DNA from: CAIWHR01 sp963734055
Lineage (GTDB): Bacteria > Pseudomonadota > Gammaproteobacteria > Burkholderiales > Casimicrobiaceae
Direction: 5' to 3'
Assembly: GCA_963734055.1 (NCBI GenBank)
Contig: CAVTFQ010000002.1
Location: 496,001 to 560,000, forward strand
DNA length: 64,000 nucleotides
Below are positions 8,494 through 18,371 of the stretch, in pieces (within the stretch, counting starts at the first letter, position 1; the number at the start of each line of letters is the position of its first letter). The position numbers and the translations under genes are program-made. Under the pieces are notes generated by a model, which saw only the letters and a list, made by a program, of their open reading frames with translations, was not told the origin of the DNA and did not search any database.

Positions 8494-9654
8494 CTAAAAT
8501 GATCGCGGGAGTCCGAGCACATGCTCGGCGACGTACGAGAGGATCAGGTTGGTGGAGATCGGCGCGACCTGGTAGAGCCGCGTCTCGCGGAACTTGCGCT
8601 CGACGTCGTACTCGACGGCGAAGCCGAAGCCACCGTGGAACTGGAGGCACGCGTTGGCTGCTTCCCACGACGCGTCCGCGGCGAGGAGCTTCGCCATGTT
8701 CGCTTCGGCGCCACACGGCTCGTGCGCGTCGAACAGCGCGCACGCCTTGTGGCGCATCAGGTTCGCCGCCTCGACGTTGACGTAGGCGCGCGCGATCGGA
8801 AAGGCGACGCCCTGGTTCTGCCCGATCGGCCGGCCGAACACGACGCGCTCCTTCGCGTACGCGGTCACCTTGTCGAGGAACCAGTAGCCGTCGCCGATGC
8901 ACTCGGCGGCGATCAGCGTGCGCTCGGCGTTGAGCCCGTCGAGGATGTACCTGAAGCCCTTGCCTTCGTCGCCGATCAGGTTCTCGGCCGGGATCTCGAG
9001 GTTGTCGAAGAAGAGCTCATTGGTCTCGTGGTTGACCATGTTCGCGATCGGTTTCACGATGAGCCCATGCCCGATCGCCTCGCGGAGATCGACGACGAAG
9101 ATCGACATGCCTTCAGACCGGCGCCTCACCTGATCGACCGGCGTCGTGCGCGCGAGCAGCACCATGAGATCCGAGTGCAGGACGCGCGAGATCCAGACCT
9201 TCTGGCCGTTGACCAGGTAGCGGTCGCCCTTGCGCACGGCGGTCGTGCGGATCTTCGTCGTGTCCGTGCCCGTCGTGGGCTCCGTAACGCCCATCGACTG
9301 CAGCCTGAGCTCGCCGCTGGCGATCTTCGGCAGGTATCGCCGCTTCTGCGCCTCCGAGCCGTGGCGGAGCAGCGTGCCCATGTTGTACATCTGCCCGTGA
9401 CACGCACCGGAGTTGCCGCCGCTCCGGTTGATCTCCTCCATGATGATCGACGCTTCGGTGAGCCCGAGTCCCGAGCCGCCGTACTCCTGCGGGATCAGCG
9501 CGGCGAGCCAGCCCGCGCTCGTGAGCGCGGCAACGAATTCGTCCGGGTAGCCGCGCGCCTCGTCGACGCGGCGGAAGTACTCGCCCGGAAACTGCGCGCA
9601 GAGGTCGCGGATCGCGTCGCGCAGGTCCTGGTGCGATTGGGGGTGGGTCAACAT
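8494..9654 (-). CDS. acyl-CoA dehydrogenase family protein
   Basis: A 386-residue flavoprotein with the usual three-part layout: N-terminal helical domain (LIPQEYGGSGLGLTEAS), the middle beta domain with MGVTEPTTGTDTTKIRT and the substrate/FAD loop NGQKVWISR, and the C-terminal domain with FGRPIGQNQGVAFPIA and LQFHGGFGFAVEYDVER. The region that in many members carries YEGT reads YQVAPISTNLI here, a pattern I associate with a distinct subgroup, so the catalytic base may sit elsewhere. It lies 25 bases downstream of the FAS1-like dehydratase and is probably co-transcribed. Substrate unknown. Confidence 0.9.
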   Translation of the reverse strand: MLTHPQSHQDLRDAIRDLCAQFPGEYFRRVDEARGYPDEFVAALTSAGWLAALIPQEYGGSGLGLTEASIIMEEINRSGGNSGACHGQMYNMGTLLRHGSEAQKRRYLPKIASGELRLQSMGVTEPTTGTDTTKIRTTAVRKGDRYLVNGQKVWISRVLHSDLMVLLARTTPVDQVRRRSEGMSIFVVDLREAIGHGLIVKPIANMVNHETNELFFDNLEIPAENLIGDEGKGFRYILDGLNAERTLIAAECIGDGYWFLDKVTAYAKERVVFGRPIGQNQGVAFPIARAYVNVEAANLMRHKACALFDAHEPCGAEANMAKLLAADASWEAANACLQFHGGFGFAVEYDVERKFRETRLYQVAPISTNLILSYVAEHVLGLPRSF

Positions 9655-9679
9655 GGTCGCGTGCCGGTAGACGCGGGGC

Positions 9680-10543
9680 TCAGCGCACCGTCGCGCTCGC
9701 CTCCATTGCAAGCTGCCCGTCGGCGCTCTGTGCCCAGAGGCGCACGCCGCCCTCGGCCTCGCGCTTGCCGCAGACGGCGAACGGCGCGACGTCGAACAAC
9801 GGCGAGACCGCTCGGAACGAGAACGTCGCAAGTGCCGCCGGGGCAACGCGATCGCGCGCGAGGTCCGCGAGCAGGGTCGCGATCAAGGGGCCGTGGACGA
9901 CGAGGCCGGGGTAGCCCTCCTCCGTCGTGACGTAACGCCGGTCGTAATGGATCCGGTGGCCGTTGAACGTGAGCGCCGAGTAGCGGAACAGGAGCACGTC
10001 GCTCGGCACGACGTCGCGCTTCCATTCCGGATCTGCGGGCGCAGTCTTCTTCGCGGGGGCGGGATCGCCGGGATGCGGCGCCTCGCGGTAGACGATGTCA
10101 TGCTCCTCGACGATCGCGAGCTCGTCCGCGGCGACGATCTCGTGGCGCACGAGGACGAAGACGAGTGCACCGCTCTTCCCCTGCTTGGTCTCGACGCTCG
10201 CGATCCTCGACGTGCGCTCGATCATGTCGCCGACGCGCAGCGGCCGGCGAAACTCCAGGCGACCGCCGGCCCACATCCGCCGCGGCAGCGGCACCGGCGG
10301 AAGGAAGCCGCCGCGCCTCGGATGGCCGTCGGGGCCGAGCTCGCGCGTCGGCGCCAACGGCAGAAAGTAGAGCCAGTGGCGCAGCGGCCCGATCGCGCTT
10401 CCCTCGGTGGGTGGCGGCTCGTCGCGGTCGAGCGTCGCTGCGAGCGCCGCGAGCGGCACGGGCGTCACGCGATCCGCGTGTCGCTCGGTCCGGCCGACCC
10501 AGCGTGCAATGTCGGCGGCGGAGGGTTCGGCCAGGTTCGGCAT
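9680..10543 (-). CDS. FAS1-like dehydratase / MaoC-type hydratase (mesaconyl-C4-CoA hydratase-like)
   Basis: A 287-residue double hot-dog protein. The N-terminal part (ARWVGRTERHADRVTPVPLAALAATLDRD, positions about 13-41, and HWLYFLPLAP) is the FAS1-like dehydratase domain; the C-terminal half has the second hot-dog fold with FNGHRIHYDRRY and GLVVHGPLIATLL. Characterised relatives hydrate mesaconyl-C4-CoA or act as (R)-hydroxyacyl dehydratases. Start ATG 10543 matches the family N-terminus; an ATG at 10615 would add 24 residues. It is the promoter-proximal gene of the leftward acyl-CoA cluster. Confidence 0.83.
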   Translation of the reverse strand: MPNLAEPSAADIARWVGRTERHADRVTPVPLAALAATLDRDEPPPTEGSAIGPLRHWLYFLPLAPTRELGPDGHPRRGGFLPPVPLPRRMWAGGRLEFRRPLRVGDMIERTSRIASVETKQGKSGALVFVLVRHEIVAADELAIVEEHDIVYREAPHPGDPAPAKKTAPADPEWKRDVVPSDVLLFRYSALTFNGHRIHYDRRYVTTEEGYPGLVVHGPLIATLLADLARDRVAPAALATFSFRAVSPLFDVAPFAVCGKREAEGGVRLWAQSADGQLAMEASATVR

Positions 10544-10776
10544 GGCTTGCAGGGTCCAGGCTCGCGATCCGGGGGGGCCGGTCCATCCCACCGAGCCGTC
10601 GAAAGAATAGAGCATCATTTGCGCGTTCTTGCAACCTGACGCTCGCGGGGCCATTCGCCGCCGGTCCGCAATGCGACAATGCGCCTCGCGGGACCCCGTG
10701 GTCCCGCGGTCGACCGCGCGCTCATGCTTCCCAACGCCTTCCCTCATCCCGCCGCCGGAGCCACGCGAGCCGTCCA

Positions 10777-11775
<999 letters not shown>

Positions 11776-11834
11776 CGGGCCGCTACGGGACCACCGTCCC
11801 GCTGCGGACGCCCGACAGGACATTCTCCCAGCTC

Positions 11835-11871
11835 TAAAAAGGCGAAAGGCCGGCGGACGCCGGCCTTTCGC
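11835..11871 (-). terminator. Rho-independent terminator of the subtilase gene
   Basis: Bases 11842-11871 form a perfect 13-14 bp GC-rich stem (GCGAAAGGCCGGC arms) closed by a very short loop; read leftward it is followed by CTTTTT. It lies 23 bases past the subtilase stop. On the right-hand strand it lacks a T-run, so it serves the leftward gene, though the hairpin may also slow transcripts from dusA. Confidence 0.9.
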
Positions 11872-11893
11872 ACGTAACGGTGTTAAACGAGGC

Positions 11894-14800
11894 CTACTTC
11901 TTCACTTTCACCTCGATGAGTTGCGCTTCGTCCGCGCCGCTCTTGTTGTCGAAGGTCACGATCATCAGGCCCTTCGCCGGCGTCAGCGCCCACTCCGCCG
12001 AGTCGATGGCGATGACGTTGGACGTGTCGGTCCCGCCGGGCGCGACGTTCGCGAAGCCGCCCTGGCTGATCGCGCTCGCCCACACGTTGTACTTGGCCGT
12101 GTCGGCGACCTCGTCGACCCCGCCGTTCTGCAGATCGAAGCCGACTGCGCCATAAGTGATGCGCGGGTTCGACGCGTTGAGGCACGGCTCGCCCGTCCGG
12201 CACAGTTGCGACGAGAGCACCGGCAGCAATGCCGTCGAGCTGTCGGTCGGAGCCGTCGCGAAGAAGGCAATGCTCGCGCCGGCGGAGCGGGTGCTGAACA
12301 CGAAGCTTCCCATCTGGCCATTGAAGGTGCCGGCCGTGACCGCCCCATAATCGACACCGACGACGATGTAGTCGACGCTGCCGTCGCCATCCACATCGAC
12401 GGGGATGTCGAACTCGTTGGTCGACGCGTTGGACCACCGGTCGTAGGTGTTGACGGCGAAGACCGCCAGCCGGCGGGTCGCGTCCCACGGGAACGACTGC
12501 ACGCCGACGGCGCGGATGTCGTTCGACACCTTGCCCTTGGTCTTCTTGTCCTCGAGACCCCACGCGTAGAAGTCGGCATCGCCGGAGATCACGCCGTGCT
12601 TGTTCGTCACCGTGGCGATCGTCGCCGGGTTGGTACCCTGCAGCTTACCGATCGACGTCGAGATGTCCGACTTCGCGCGGGGGACGAGGTAGTAAGGCAC
12701 GCGCAAGGTCACATTGGCGTTGTCCGCCGCCGTGGCGGGCGTGAACTGGATAAGGCCTGCGACCTCCCTGAAGGCGGTGGAGTCACCGGCCGTTGCCGCG
12801 GGAACGTTGAGCGTCATGACGACCTCGGCATCGCCATGCGCCGGGACCTTGACCGACGACTTGTTCAGGCTCACCGAATGCGGCGAACCGGCCGGCAGCG
12901 CCTGGGCGACGTTGAAAGTCGCGGGCACCGAGCCGTTGTTGGTGAGCTTGATCGTCTCCTTCTTGCTGAAGTCCTTCTGCAGCTCCTCGAAACCGTAGTT
13001 GACACTGACGGCGAACCGGTTGCCGCCGTTAGCCCGGGCGACGACTTGCGATTGGGTCGACATCGCCGGCTGGACGAGGCCCGTGCCGCCGCGGCTCGTG
13101 CGGTAGTTGAGCACGCCTGAAGGCTGCCCGGTGTTGGTGATCGCGGCCTTGATGTCCTGGACCTTCCACGTCGGGTGGGCCTGGCGCGTCAACGCGGCGA
13201 CGCCGGCGACAAGCGGGGAGGCCATCGACGTACCCGAGAGCAGGGCCGAGCCGGTGCCAAGACCGACGCCCGTCGACACGACGCTCACCCCAGGAGCCGT
13301 GATGTCCGGCTTGAGGGAACTGTCGCCGGTGCGCGGTCCGCCCGACGAGAACGAGGCGAAGCCCAGGAAGTTGGGGTTCGCGAAATCCTCCGCGGACAGT
13401 GTGGCCGTCGTTCCGGCGGGCGACATGATGAGCTTGTTCGAGTCGCTCCCTGCCGTCGCATAGTTGCCCGCGACGCCCACGAAGGGAATGGTCACGGTGT
13501 ACGGTATGCCCGTGTCCGGGTTCACGCTGATCGGCCCTTCGAACGGCGGAAGTCCGGCACCGTTGTTGGCCATCACCACGACCGCAGCGCCGGCCTGTTG
13601 TCCGAAAATCGGCCTGGCGACGCGGGCGCACACGCCCCGCGTGGCGACCGCGATCTGGCCTCCGCCCGGCACGATGCCGTTGTAGGTGTACGCGCCGGGC
13701 GAGCAGCCGAGCGATTCGTCGGCCGAGCCGATGAAGCCCGGCTCTTCGGCTGTCGTCGCCGGGTTGTCCTTCAGCACGACCAGCGCCCCGCCGATCGGTG
13801 CGGCGATGGGATAACCGTTCGCGTCGATCCCCAGCAGCGAAAGCGGCGTCCCGCTAGGAGGGGCGGTCACGATGCGGACGCCCGGGATGGACGGGAACGC
13901 ATCGTTCGCGGCGGTCGCGATCGAGCCGTCGGCCGTCCCCGGCGACCCGGTGATGTACTGGCTCGGCCCGCTGTTGCCCGCCGAGGTCACGACGACGACG
14001 CCGGCCTTTGCCGCGTTCGTCGACGCCTCCGCGGAAGGATCCTCGTTCGTTCCGAACGCCGATCCGAGCGACATGTTGATGACATCCATGTCGTTGTCGA
14101 CCGCCCATTCGATCGCGTCGACGGTGACGTCCGTCGAACCGTTGCAGCCGAACACGCGAACCGCGTAGAGGTCAGCCTTCGGGGCGACGCCCGGCCCGAT
14201 GATGAAGCCGCTGCCGTCGCCGATCGTGGTCGCGTTGTAGGGCCCGTAGAAGGTTGCGCCGGCCGCGGTCACGCCGGAGCCGGCGGCGGTGCCGGCAACG
14301 TGCGAACCGTGACCGTTGCAGTCGAGCGGATTCGGGTCCGGATGCGGAATAGGTTGGTAAGTGGGGGAATCCGGATCGGCATCGTAGCTGTCGCCGACGA
14401 GGTCGATGCCGCCCTTGACGCGCTGCGCGAGCGGACCGAAGAGCAACGGATCGGCTGGCGCGGTTTCGGCCGCGTGGGCCGTGTCGTACGCGGCCACGGT
14501 GCCGGGACCACCGAAGTTCGCGTGCGTGTAGTCGATGCCGGTGTCGATGATGGCGACCTTGATGTTCTCGCCCCGGAGCGCGAGGTTCTGCCAGACGCCG
14601 GGCGCGCCGATAAGGGGCACGCCGCGGACGTTGTCCGGTCGCATGATCTGCAGCGGGTGTACCGCCTTGACGCCGGGCAGCGTGGCGAGCTGCTCCGCCT
14701 TGTCGCGCGCGATCCTGACCTTGACGCCGTTATAGGCCGACTGATAGCCGGAGACCACAGTGCCGCCGAGCTTTTCGATGCTGCCGCGCAGCGCGTTCTG

Positions 14801-15070
14801 ATCGCCCTTGAGCTTGGCTTTGGCCTGATCCCTTTCCGCCCGGCTCAGCTTGCGGCCGGCCGCCTCCTGCTGGACGGTGACGGGGTCGCCCGATAGCTGG
14901 ACCATGACCGTAACCGCCTGCCGGTCTAGTCCGACCGGCTTCCAGACCGGCGTGACCAGCTTGTTGCCATCGGCGACGGCCTCGGGGCGCACGGCACCGG
15001 CGCTGACGGCGGCGAGCGCACCGAAAACCAGGGTTAGCGCCGCAAACGTGCGAGTGGGTCTGAATCGCAT
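11894..15070 (-). CDS. secreted S8 (subtilisin-like) serine peptidase
   Basis: A 1058-residue exported protease. Residues 1-26 form a Sec signal peptide (basic MRFRPTR, then a hydrophobic stretch to VSAGA). A propeptide/inhibitor I9-like part follows. The catalytic triad is visible: Asp176 in AIIDTGIDYTH, His254 in CNGHGSHVAGTAAG, Ser615 in LSGTSMASPLVAG. A PA-type insert (IAVATRGVCARV, AVVVMANNGAG) lies before the serine, and about 400 residues of beta-rich C-terminal sequence follow, including DVDGDGSVDY, a possible calcium-binding loop. GGAGAG stands 7 bases before ATG 15070. Monocistronic with its own terminator. Likely nutrient or surface proteolysis; substrate unknown. Confidence 0.94.
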   Translation of the reverse strand: MRFRPTRTFAALTLVFGALAAVSAGAVRPEAVADGNKLVTPVWKPVGLDRQAVTVMVQLSGDPVTVQQEAAGRKLSRAERDQAKAKLKGDQNALRGSIEKLGGTVVSGYQSAYNGVKVRIARDKAEQLATLPGVKAVHPLQIMRPDNVRGVPLIGAPGVWQNLALRGENIKVAIIDTGIDYTHANFGGPGTVAAYDTAHAAETAPADPLLFGPLAQRVKGGIDLVGDSYDADPDSPTYQPIPHPDPNPLDCNGHGSHVAGTAAGSGVTAAGATFYGPYNATTIGDGSGFIIGPGVAPKADLYAVRVFGCNGSTDVTVDAIEWAVDNDMDVINMSLGSAFGTNEDPSAEASTNAAKAGVVVVTSAGNSGPSQYITGSPGTADGSIATAANDAFPSIPGVRIVTAPPSGTPLSLLGIDANGYPIAAPIGGALVVLKDNPATTAEEPGFIGSADESLGCSPGAYTYNGIVPGGGQIAVATRGVCARVARPIFGQQAGAAVVVMANNGAGLPPFEGPISVNPDTGIPYTVTIPFVGVAGNYATAGSDSNKLIMSPAGTTATLSAEDFANPNFLGFASFSSGGPRTGDSSLKPDITAPGVSVVSTGVGLGTGSALLSGTSMASPLVAGVAALTRQAHPTWKVQDIKAAITNTGQPSGVLNYRTSRGGTGLVQPAMSTQSQVVARANGGNRFAVSVNYGFEELQKDFSKKETIKLTNNGSVPATFNVAQALPAGSPHSVSLNKSSVKVPAHGDAEVVMTLNVPAATAGDSTAFREVAGLIQFTPATAADNANVTLRVPYYLVPRAKSDISTSIGKLQGTNPATIATVTNKHGVISGDADFYAWGLEDKKTKGKVSNDIRAVGVQSFPWDATRRLAVFAVNTYDRWSNASTNEFDIPVDVDGDGSVDYIVVGVDYGAVTAGTFNGQMGSFVFSTRSAGASIAFFATAPTDSSTALLPVLSSQLCRTGEPCLNASNPRITYGAVGFDLQNGGVDEVADTAKYNVWASAISQGGFANVAPGGTDTSNVIAIDSAEWALTPAKGLMIVTFDNKSGADEAQLIEVKVKK

Positions 15071-15709
15071 GGGGTCTCTCTCCATTGTGTCGACATTACT
15101 GACCGCCGCCTCGTGAGCGGCGTTTCTTAACGGGCTTGGCCTACAAGGGCGGGTGACGGAGGATCGAGACCGCGGCGACGCCCATCGCGATGCGCGCCCG
15201 ATCATGTAACGCGACGCGCAACCGAAACGAACGTGCTCTGCTCATCGTTCCCCCAGGTCTTGCTCGAAGCCGATGCGCCTCGCTACCGCCGCCGTCGTGC
15301 GATCGGCGGTCGAATGACCGTCGGGTGAACGCGCTCGCCAACGAAACGATGCGCGTCGGGCGACGGGCTATTTTTTTGTAGATCTTGCCGGAGCTCCGGC
15401 GAGTGATCGCCGGCGCCGCTGCACTGAGCCGCAGCTGCTTGCCAAGAACGGGCTGCACGTCCCGGCGTCTTCGAACCACCGTCGCCGGTTGCGGCGCAGT
15501 CTACCGCAACAATTGTTCGTGTCAACATCGCTGGTCGGCGCACTCGAGGAATTTCGCAAGCTCGAGTGCGCGCCGGTGGTCGAGCTGCCGCGGTGGCATG
15601 TGTTCAGAATCAGCGCGGAATACCGTGTTCAAGGTACTGACCCAAAAGGAAACGCGGATGGATCGACCGAGCGCTGCGGCGGCCGCAAGCCCCTTCGGTA
15701 CGCCGACCC
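15071..15709. other. gene-free interval with two perfect palindromes
   Basis: No convincing gene is seen in this 639-base gap between the subtilase start and the denD stop. It must hold the subtilase promoter. Other features are a run of seven T at about 15371-15377, a perfect 14-base palindrome GCCGGAGCTCCGGC at 15387-15400, and an 11-bp inverted repeat (GCGCACTCGAG and its complement) at 15538-15548 and 15561-15571, which lies past denD and could act as a transcript 3' hairpin although no T-run follows. Confidence 0.5.
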
Positions 15710-16681
15710 CTACGGCATTTCGTCCGCAATGTACGCGCGGACGATGCCCTCGAAATCGGCGTCCGTGCGCATCCCGAGCGCGGGACCGAGCTTCGGCGCG
15801 AAGTTTGCGGGCCAGGTCGAGACGATGCGATCGACGACCGGATCGAATTGCCACTTCACACGCTCGGCCACCGCGTCGCCCGCGACGCGGCGCAATGCCG
15901 TCACCATCTCGCCGACGCCGACGAGGATGCCGGGGACATTGACCGAGCGCGACTGCGCGAAGGCGGATGCGGGGGCCTCGTGGCCGCAGATCAGATTGGC
16001 GACGACGGCGCGCGGCGAGGTCACCCACATCCGCGTCGTCGGCGCGACGGGGCAGGGCGCGTCGATGCCGGCGAGGGGCTCGCGGATGATGCCGCTCGCG
16101 AACGACGACGCCGCCTTGTTGGGCTTTCCGGGCCGCACGGTGACGGTCGGGAGGCGCAGGCTGCGGCCGTCGAGCATGCCCTTGCGCGTCATGTCGTAGA
16201 CGAGATACTCGCCGATCGCTTTCTGCGTGCCGTACGACGTCTGCGGCATCAGCGGCGCATCGTCCGGCACCGGATCGGGCAGCGAGCCGCCGAACACCGC
16301 GAGCGAACTCGTGAAGACGAATTTCGGCGGCGCGGTCAGCGTGCGGCAACGCTCGAGCAGGAGACGCGTCGCGTCGACGTTGACGCGCATCCCGAGATCG
16401 AAGTCGGCCTCCGCCTGGCCGCTGACCACGGCCGCGAGGTGGAAGACGCTCGTCGTGTCCGGCGTGAGCGTGCGCTCGATGACGGCCGGATCGGTGAGAT
16501 CGCCTGCGATCGATCGCACGCGCGTGTCGCCGGGATCCGGCGCGGCCACGAGGTCGAGGATGACGATCTCGCCGATCTCTTGCTCGTCGCCGCGGGCGTC
16601 GGTCAGCGCGCCGCGTGCGAGGAGCGCGCGGGCGAGGCGCGTGCCGAGGAAGCCAGCGCCGCCGGTGATCACGATGCGCAT
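15710..16681 (-). CDS. denD: D-erythronate dehydrogenase-like NAD-dependent epimerase/dehydratase
   Basis: A 323-residue extended SDR. N-terminal NAD-binding motif TGGAGFLGTRLA, then GDLTDPAVIERTL, HLAAVVSGQAEADFD, FTSSLAVFGG and the catalytic SYGTQKAIGE. The HLAAVVSGQAEADFDLG segment and RLPTVTVRPGKPNKAAS are characteristic of DenD, which oxidises D-erythronate to 2-oxo-tetronate in tetronate catabolism. The partner kinase, aldolase and isomerase are not adjacent, so the pathway cannot be confirmed here. GGAG lies about 10 bases before ATG 16681. Confidence 0.85.
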   Translation of the reverse strand: MRIVITGGAGFLGTRLARALLARGALTDARGDEQEIGEIVILDLVAAPDPGDTRVRSIAGDLTDPAVIERTLTPDTTSVFHLAAVVSGQAEADFDLGMRVNVDATRLLLERCRTLTAPPKFVFTSSLAVFGGSLPDPVPDDAPLMPQTSYGTQKAIGEYLVYDMTRKGMLDGRSLRLPTVTVRPGKPNKAASSFASGIIREPLAGIDAPCPVAPTTRMWVTSPRAVVANLICGHEAPASAFAQSRSVNVPGILVGVGEMVTALRRVAGDAVAERVKWQFDPVVDRIVSTWPANFAPKLGPALGMRTDADFEGIVRAYIADEMP

Positions 16682-16726
16682 CGGATTTCGCTCCGGTGGA
16701 GGCGACCGCCGTATGATAGCCGCTTG

Positions 16727-17338
16727 GTGCTCGAGTCCCCGCTTGCCCCTCTCGGCATCGTCGCCGGCCTGGCCGGCGACGGCGTCGTCGTCGTGCCCCG
16801 CTTCCTTCCTGCGGCCGTGATCGCGGCCCTCCGTGGCGAAGCGCTTCGACGCGAGACCGCGGGCGTGCTCGCGCCGGCCGCCGTGGGTCATGGCGCCGAC
16901 CGACGCGTGCGCGGCGACGTCCGTGGCGATCGCATCGGCTGGCTCGACGAGAGCGATGCGACGCCGGCGGAACGCACGCTCTTCGCCGCGTTCGAGGCGC
17001 TGCGCGTCGCCGTGAACTACGAGCTCACGCTCGGACTGTGGCGCTACGAGGGGCACTACGCCTTCTACCCGCCCGGCGCGCACTATTCGAGGCACCGCGA
17101 TCGCTTCCGCGATGACGACACGCGCGTGCTGTCGCTCGTCCTCTATCTCAACGACGAGTGGCGGGCGAGCGACGGCGGCGCGCTCCGCATCCACCGCGCG
17201 GGCGGAATGCCGCGCGACGTGCTGCCGGAAGGCGGGACGCTCGTCGCGTTCCTTGCCGCGGACTTCGAGCACGAGGTGCTGCCGGCGACGAGGCCGCGCC
17301 TCGCCGTAACCGGATGGTTCCGGCGCCGCGAAAAGTAG
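16727..17338 (+). CDS. 2OG-Fe(II) oxygenase (prolyl 4-hydroxylase type)
   Basis: A 203-residue cupin-fold dioxygenase. The iron-binding HxD appears in HYSRHRDRFRDD, the distal histidine in FEHEVLPATRPRLAVTGWF, and the 2-oxoglutarate-binding arginine in the same RPRLAVTGW segment. Substrate not known; relatives hydroxylate peptidyl residues. No ATG is available: GTG at 16727, preceded directly by an in-frame TTG, is the best start. It diverges from denD by about 45 bases. Its stop codon lies inside the left arm of a 17-base inverted repeat. Confidence 0.85.
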   Translation: MLESPLAPLGIVAGLAGDGVVVVPRFLPAAVIAALRGEALRRETAGVLAPAAVGHGADRRVRGDVRGDRIGWLDESDATPAERTLFAAFEALRVAVNYELTLGLWRYEGHYAFYPPGAHYSRHRDRFRDDDTRVLSLVLYLNDEWRASDGGALRIHRAGGMPRDVLPEGGTLVAFLAADFEHEVLPATRPRLAVTGWFRRREK

Positions 17339-17400
17339 GGTCAGACCCCAGACATCCGCGACGTTACAATGTCGGAAAGTCGAGTCTGACCCTACTTTTC
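17330..17400. repeat. REP-like inverted repeat abutting hemC
   Basis: Perfect 17-base arms, 17330-17346 (GAAAAGTAGGGTCAGAC) and 17384-17400 (its reverse complement), flank 37 bases. The left arm contains the oxygenase stop codon and the right arm ends 6 bases before the hemC ATG. Inside lie a smaller inverted pair GACAT/ATGTC and a possible -10 box TACAAT at 17365-17370. The GGGTCAGACCC-type core resembles REP sequences moved by REP-associated tyrosine transposases in related bacteria (inference; no such transposase is in this window). Confidence 0.85.
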
Positions 17401-17406
17401 GCATCG

Positions 17407-18342
17407 ATGCCGCTTACCCCTGCCCCCAAGCGCCTCACGATCGCGACGCGCGAATCCGCGCTTGCGTTGTGGCAGGCCGAGCACGTCCGTGCGCGGCTCG
17501 CCGCGCTCCACTCGGGCTGCGATGTGAGCCTGCTCGGCATCACGACCCAAGGGGACAAGGTGCTCGACCAGCCGCTCGCCGACATCGGCGGCAAGGGGTT
17601 GTTCATCAAGGAGCTCGAGCTCGCGATGGCCGACGGCCGCGCGGACCTCGCCGTCCATTCGCTCAAGGACGTCCCGATGGACGTGCCGGAGGGATTCGCG
17701 CTCGCCGCGATCTGCGAGCGCGAGGATCCGCGCGACGCGTTCGTGTCCAACCGTTATCTCGACCTCGCGGGTCTTCCCGGCGGCGCGCGCGTCGGCACGT
17801 CCAGCCTGCGCCGCGAGGCGCAGCTCCGCGAGCGCGACGCGCTCCTTCAGGTGCTGCCGCTGCGCGGCAACGTCAACACCCGCCTGCGCAAGCTCGACGA
17901 GGGGCGCTACGACGCGATCGTGCTCGCGGCCGCGGGTTTGAAGAGGCTTGGGTTCGCGAGCCGCATCGCGTCGTTGCTCGATCCCGAGGAGAGCCTCCCC
18001 GCGGCCGGGCAGGGCGCCATCGCGATCGAGTGCCGGAGCGATCGACCCGACGTCATCGCCGCGCTCGCGCCGCTTGCGGACGCTGCCACCACGCTCGCGA
18101 CGGCCGCCGAGCGCGCATTCTCGCGCGCGCTGTCCGGCAGTTGCCACACGCCGCTCGCCGCGCACGCGGTCCCGCGGCACGGCGAGCTGTGGCTGCGCGG
18201 GCTCGTCGCGAGCCGCGACGGCGCAACGGTGATGCGCGGCGAGCGGAGCGCCGTCGTCGCCGACGTGCCGGCGGCCGAGGCGCTCGGCGGCGCCCTCGCG
18301 CGCGATTTCCTCGCCCGCGGCGCAGCGCGGCTGGTCGGGTAG
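17407..18342 (+). CDS. hemC: hydroxymethylbilane synthase (porphobilinogen deaminase)
   Basis: A 311-residue enzyme that joins four porphobilinogens to hydroxymethylbilane in heme synthesis. Seen: IATRESALALWQAEHV at the start, GGKGLFIKELE, DLAVHSLKDVPM, VGTSSLRREAQL, LRGNVNTRLRKLD and the dipyrromethane cofactor cysteine Cys246 in GSCHTPLAAH. Length matches the family. It is followed 29 bases later by hemD. The translation start region lies next to the right arm of a long inverted repeat. Confidence 0.96.
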   Translation: MPLTPAPKRLTIATRESALALWQAEHVRARLAALHSGCDVSLLGITTQGDKVLDQPLADIGGKGLFIKELELAMADGRADLAVHSLKDVPMDVPEGFALAAICEREDPRDAFVSNRYLDLAGLPGGARVGTSSLRREAQLRERDALLQVLPLRGNVNTRLRKLDEGRYDAIVLAAAGLKRLGFASRIASLLDPEESLPAAGQGAIAIECRSDRPDVIAALAPLADAATTLATAAERAFSRALSGSCHTPLAAHAVPRHGELWLRGLVASRDGATVMRGERSAVVADVPAAEALGGALARDFLARGAARLVG

Positions 18343-18371
18343 GCGTTTCGGTCTCCTCCGATCCGCGCGCG

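Noticed and set aside
15489..16199. 236-codon rightward frame
   Set aside because: Mostly opposite denD; no domain, no good start site.
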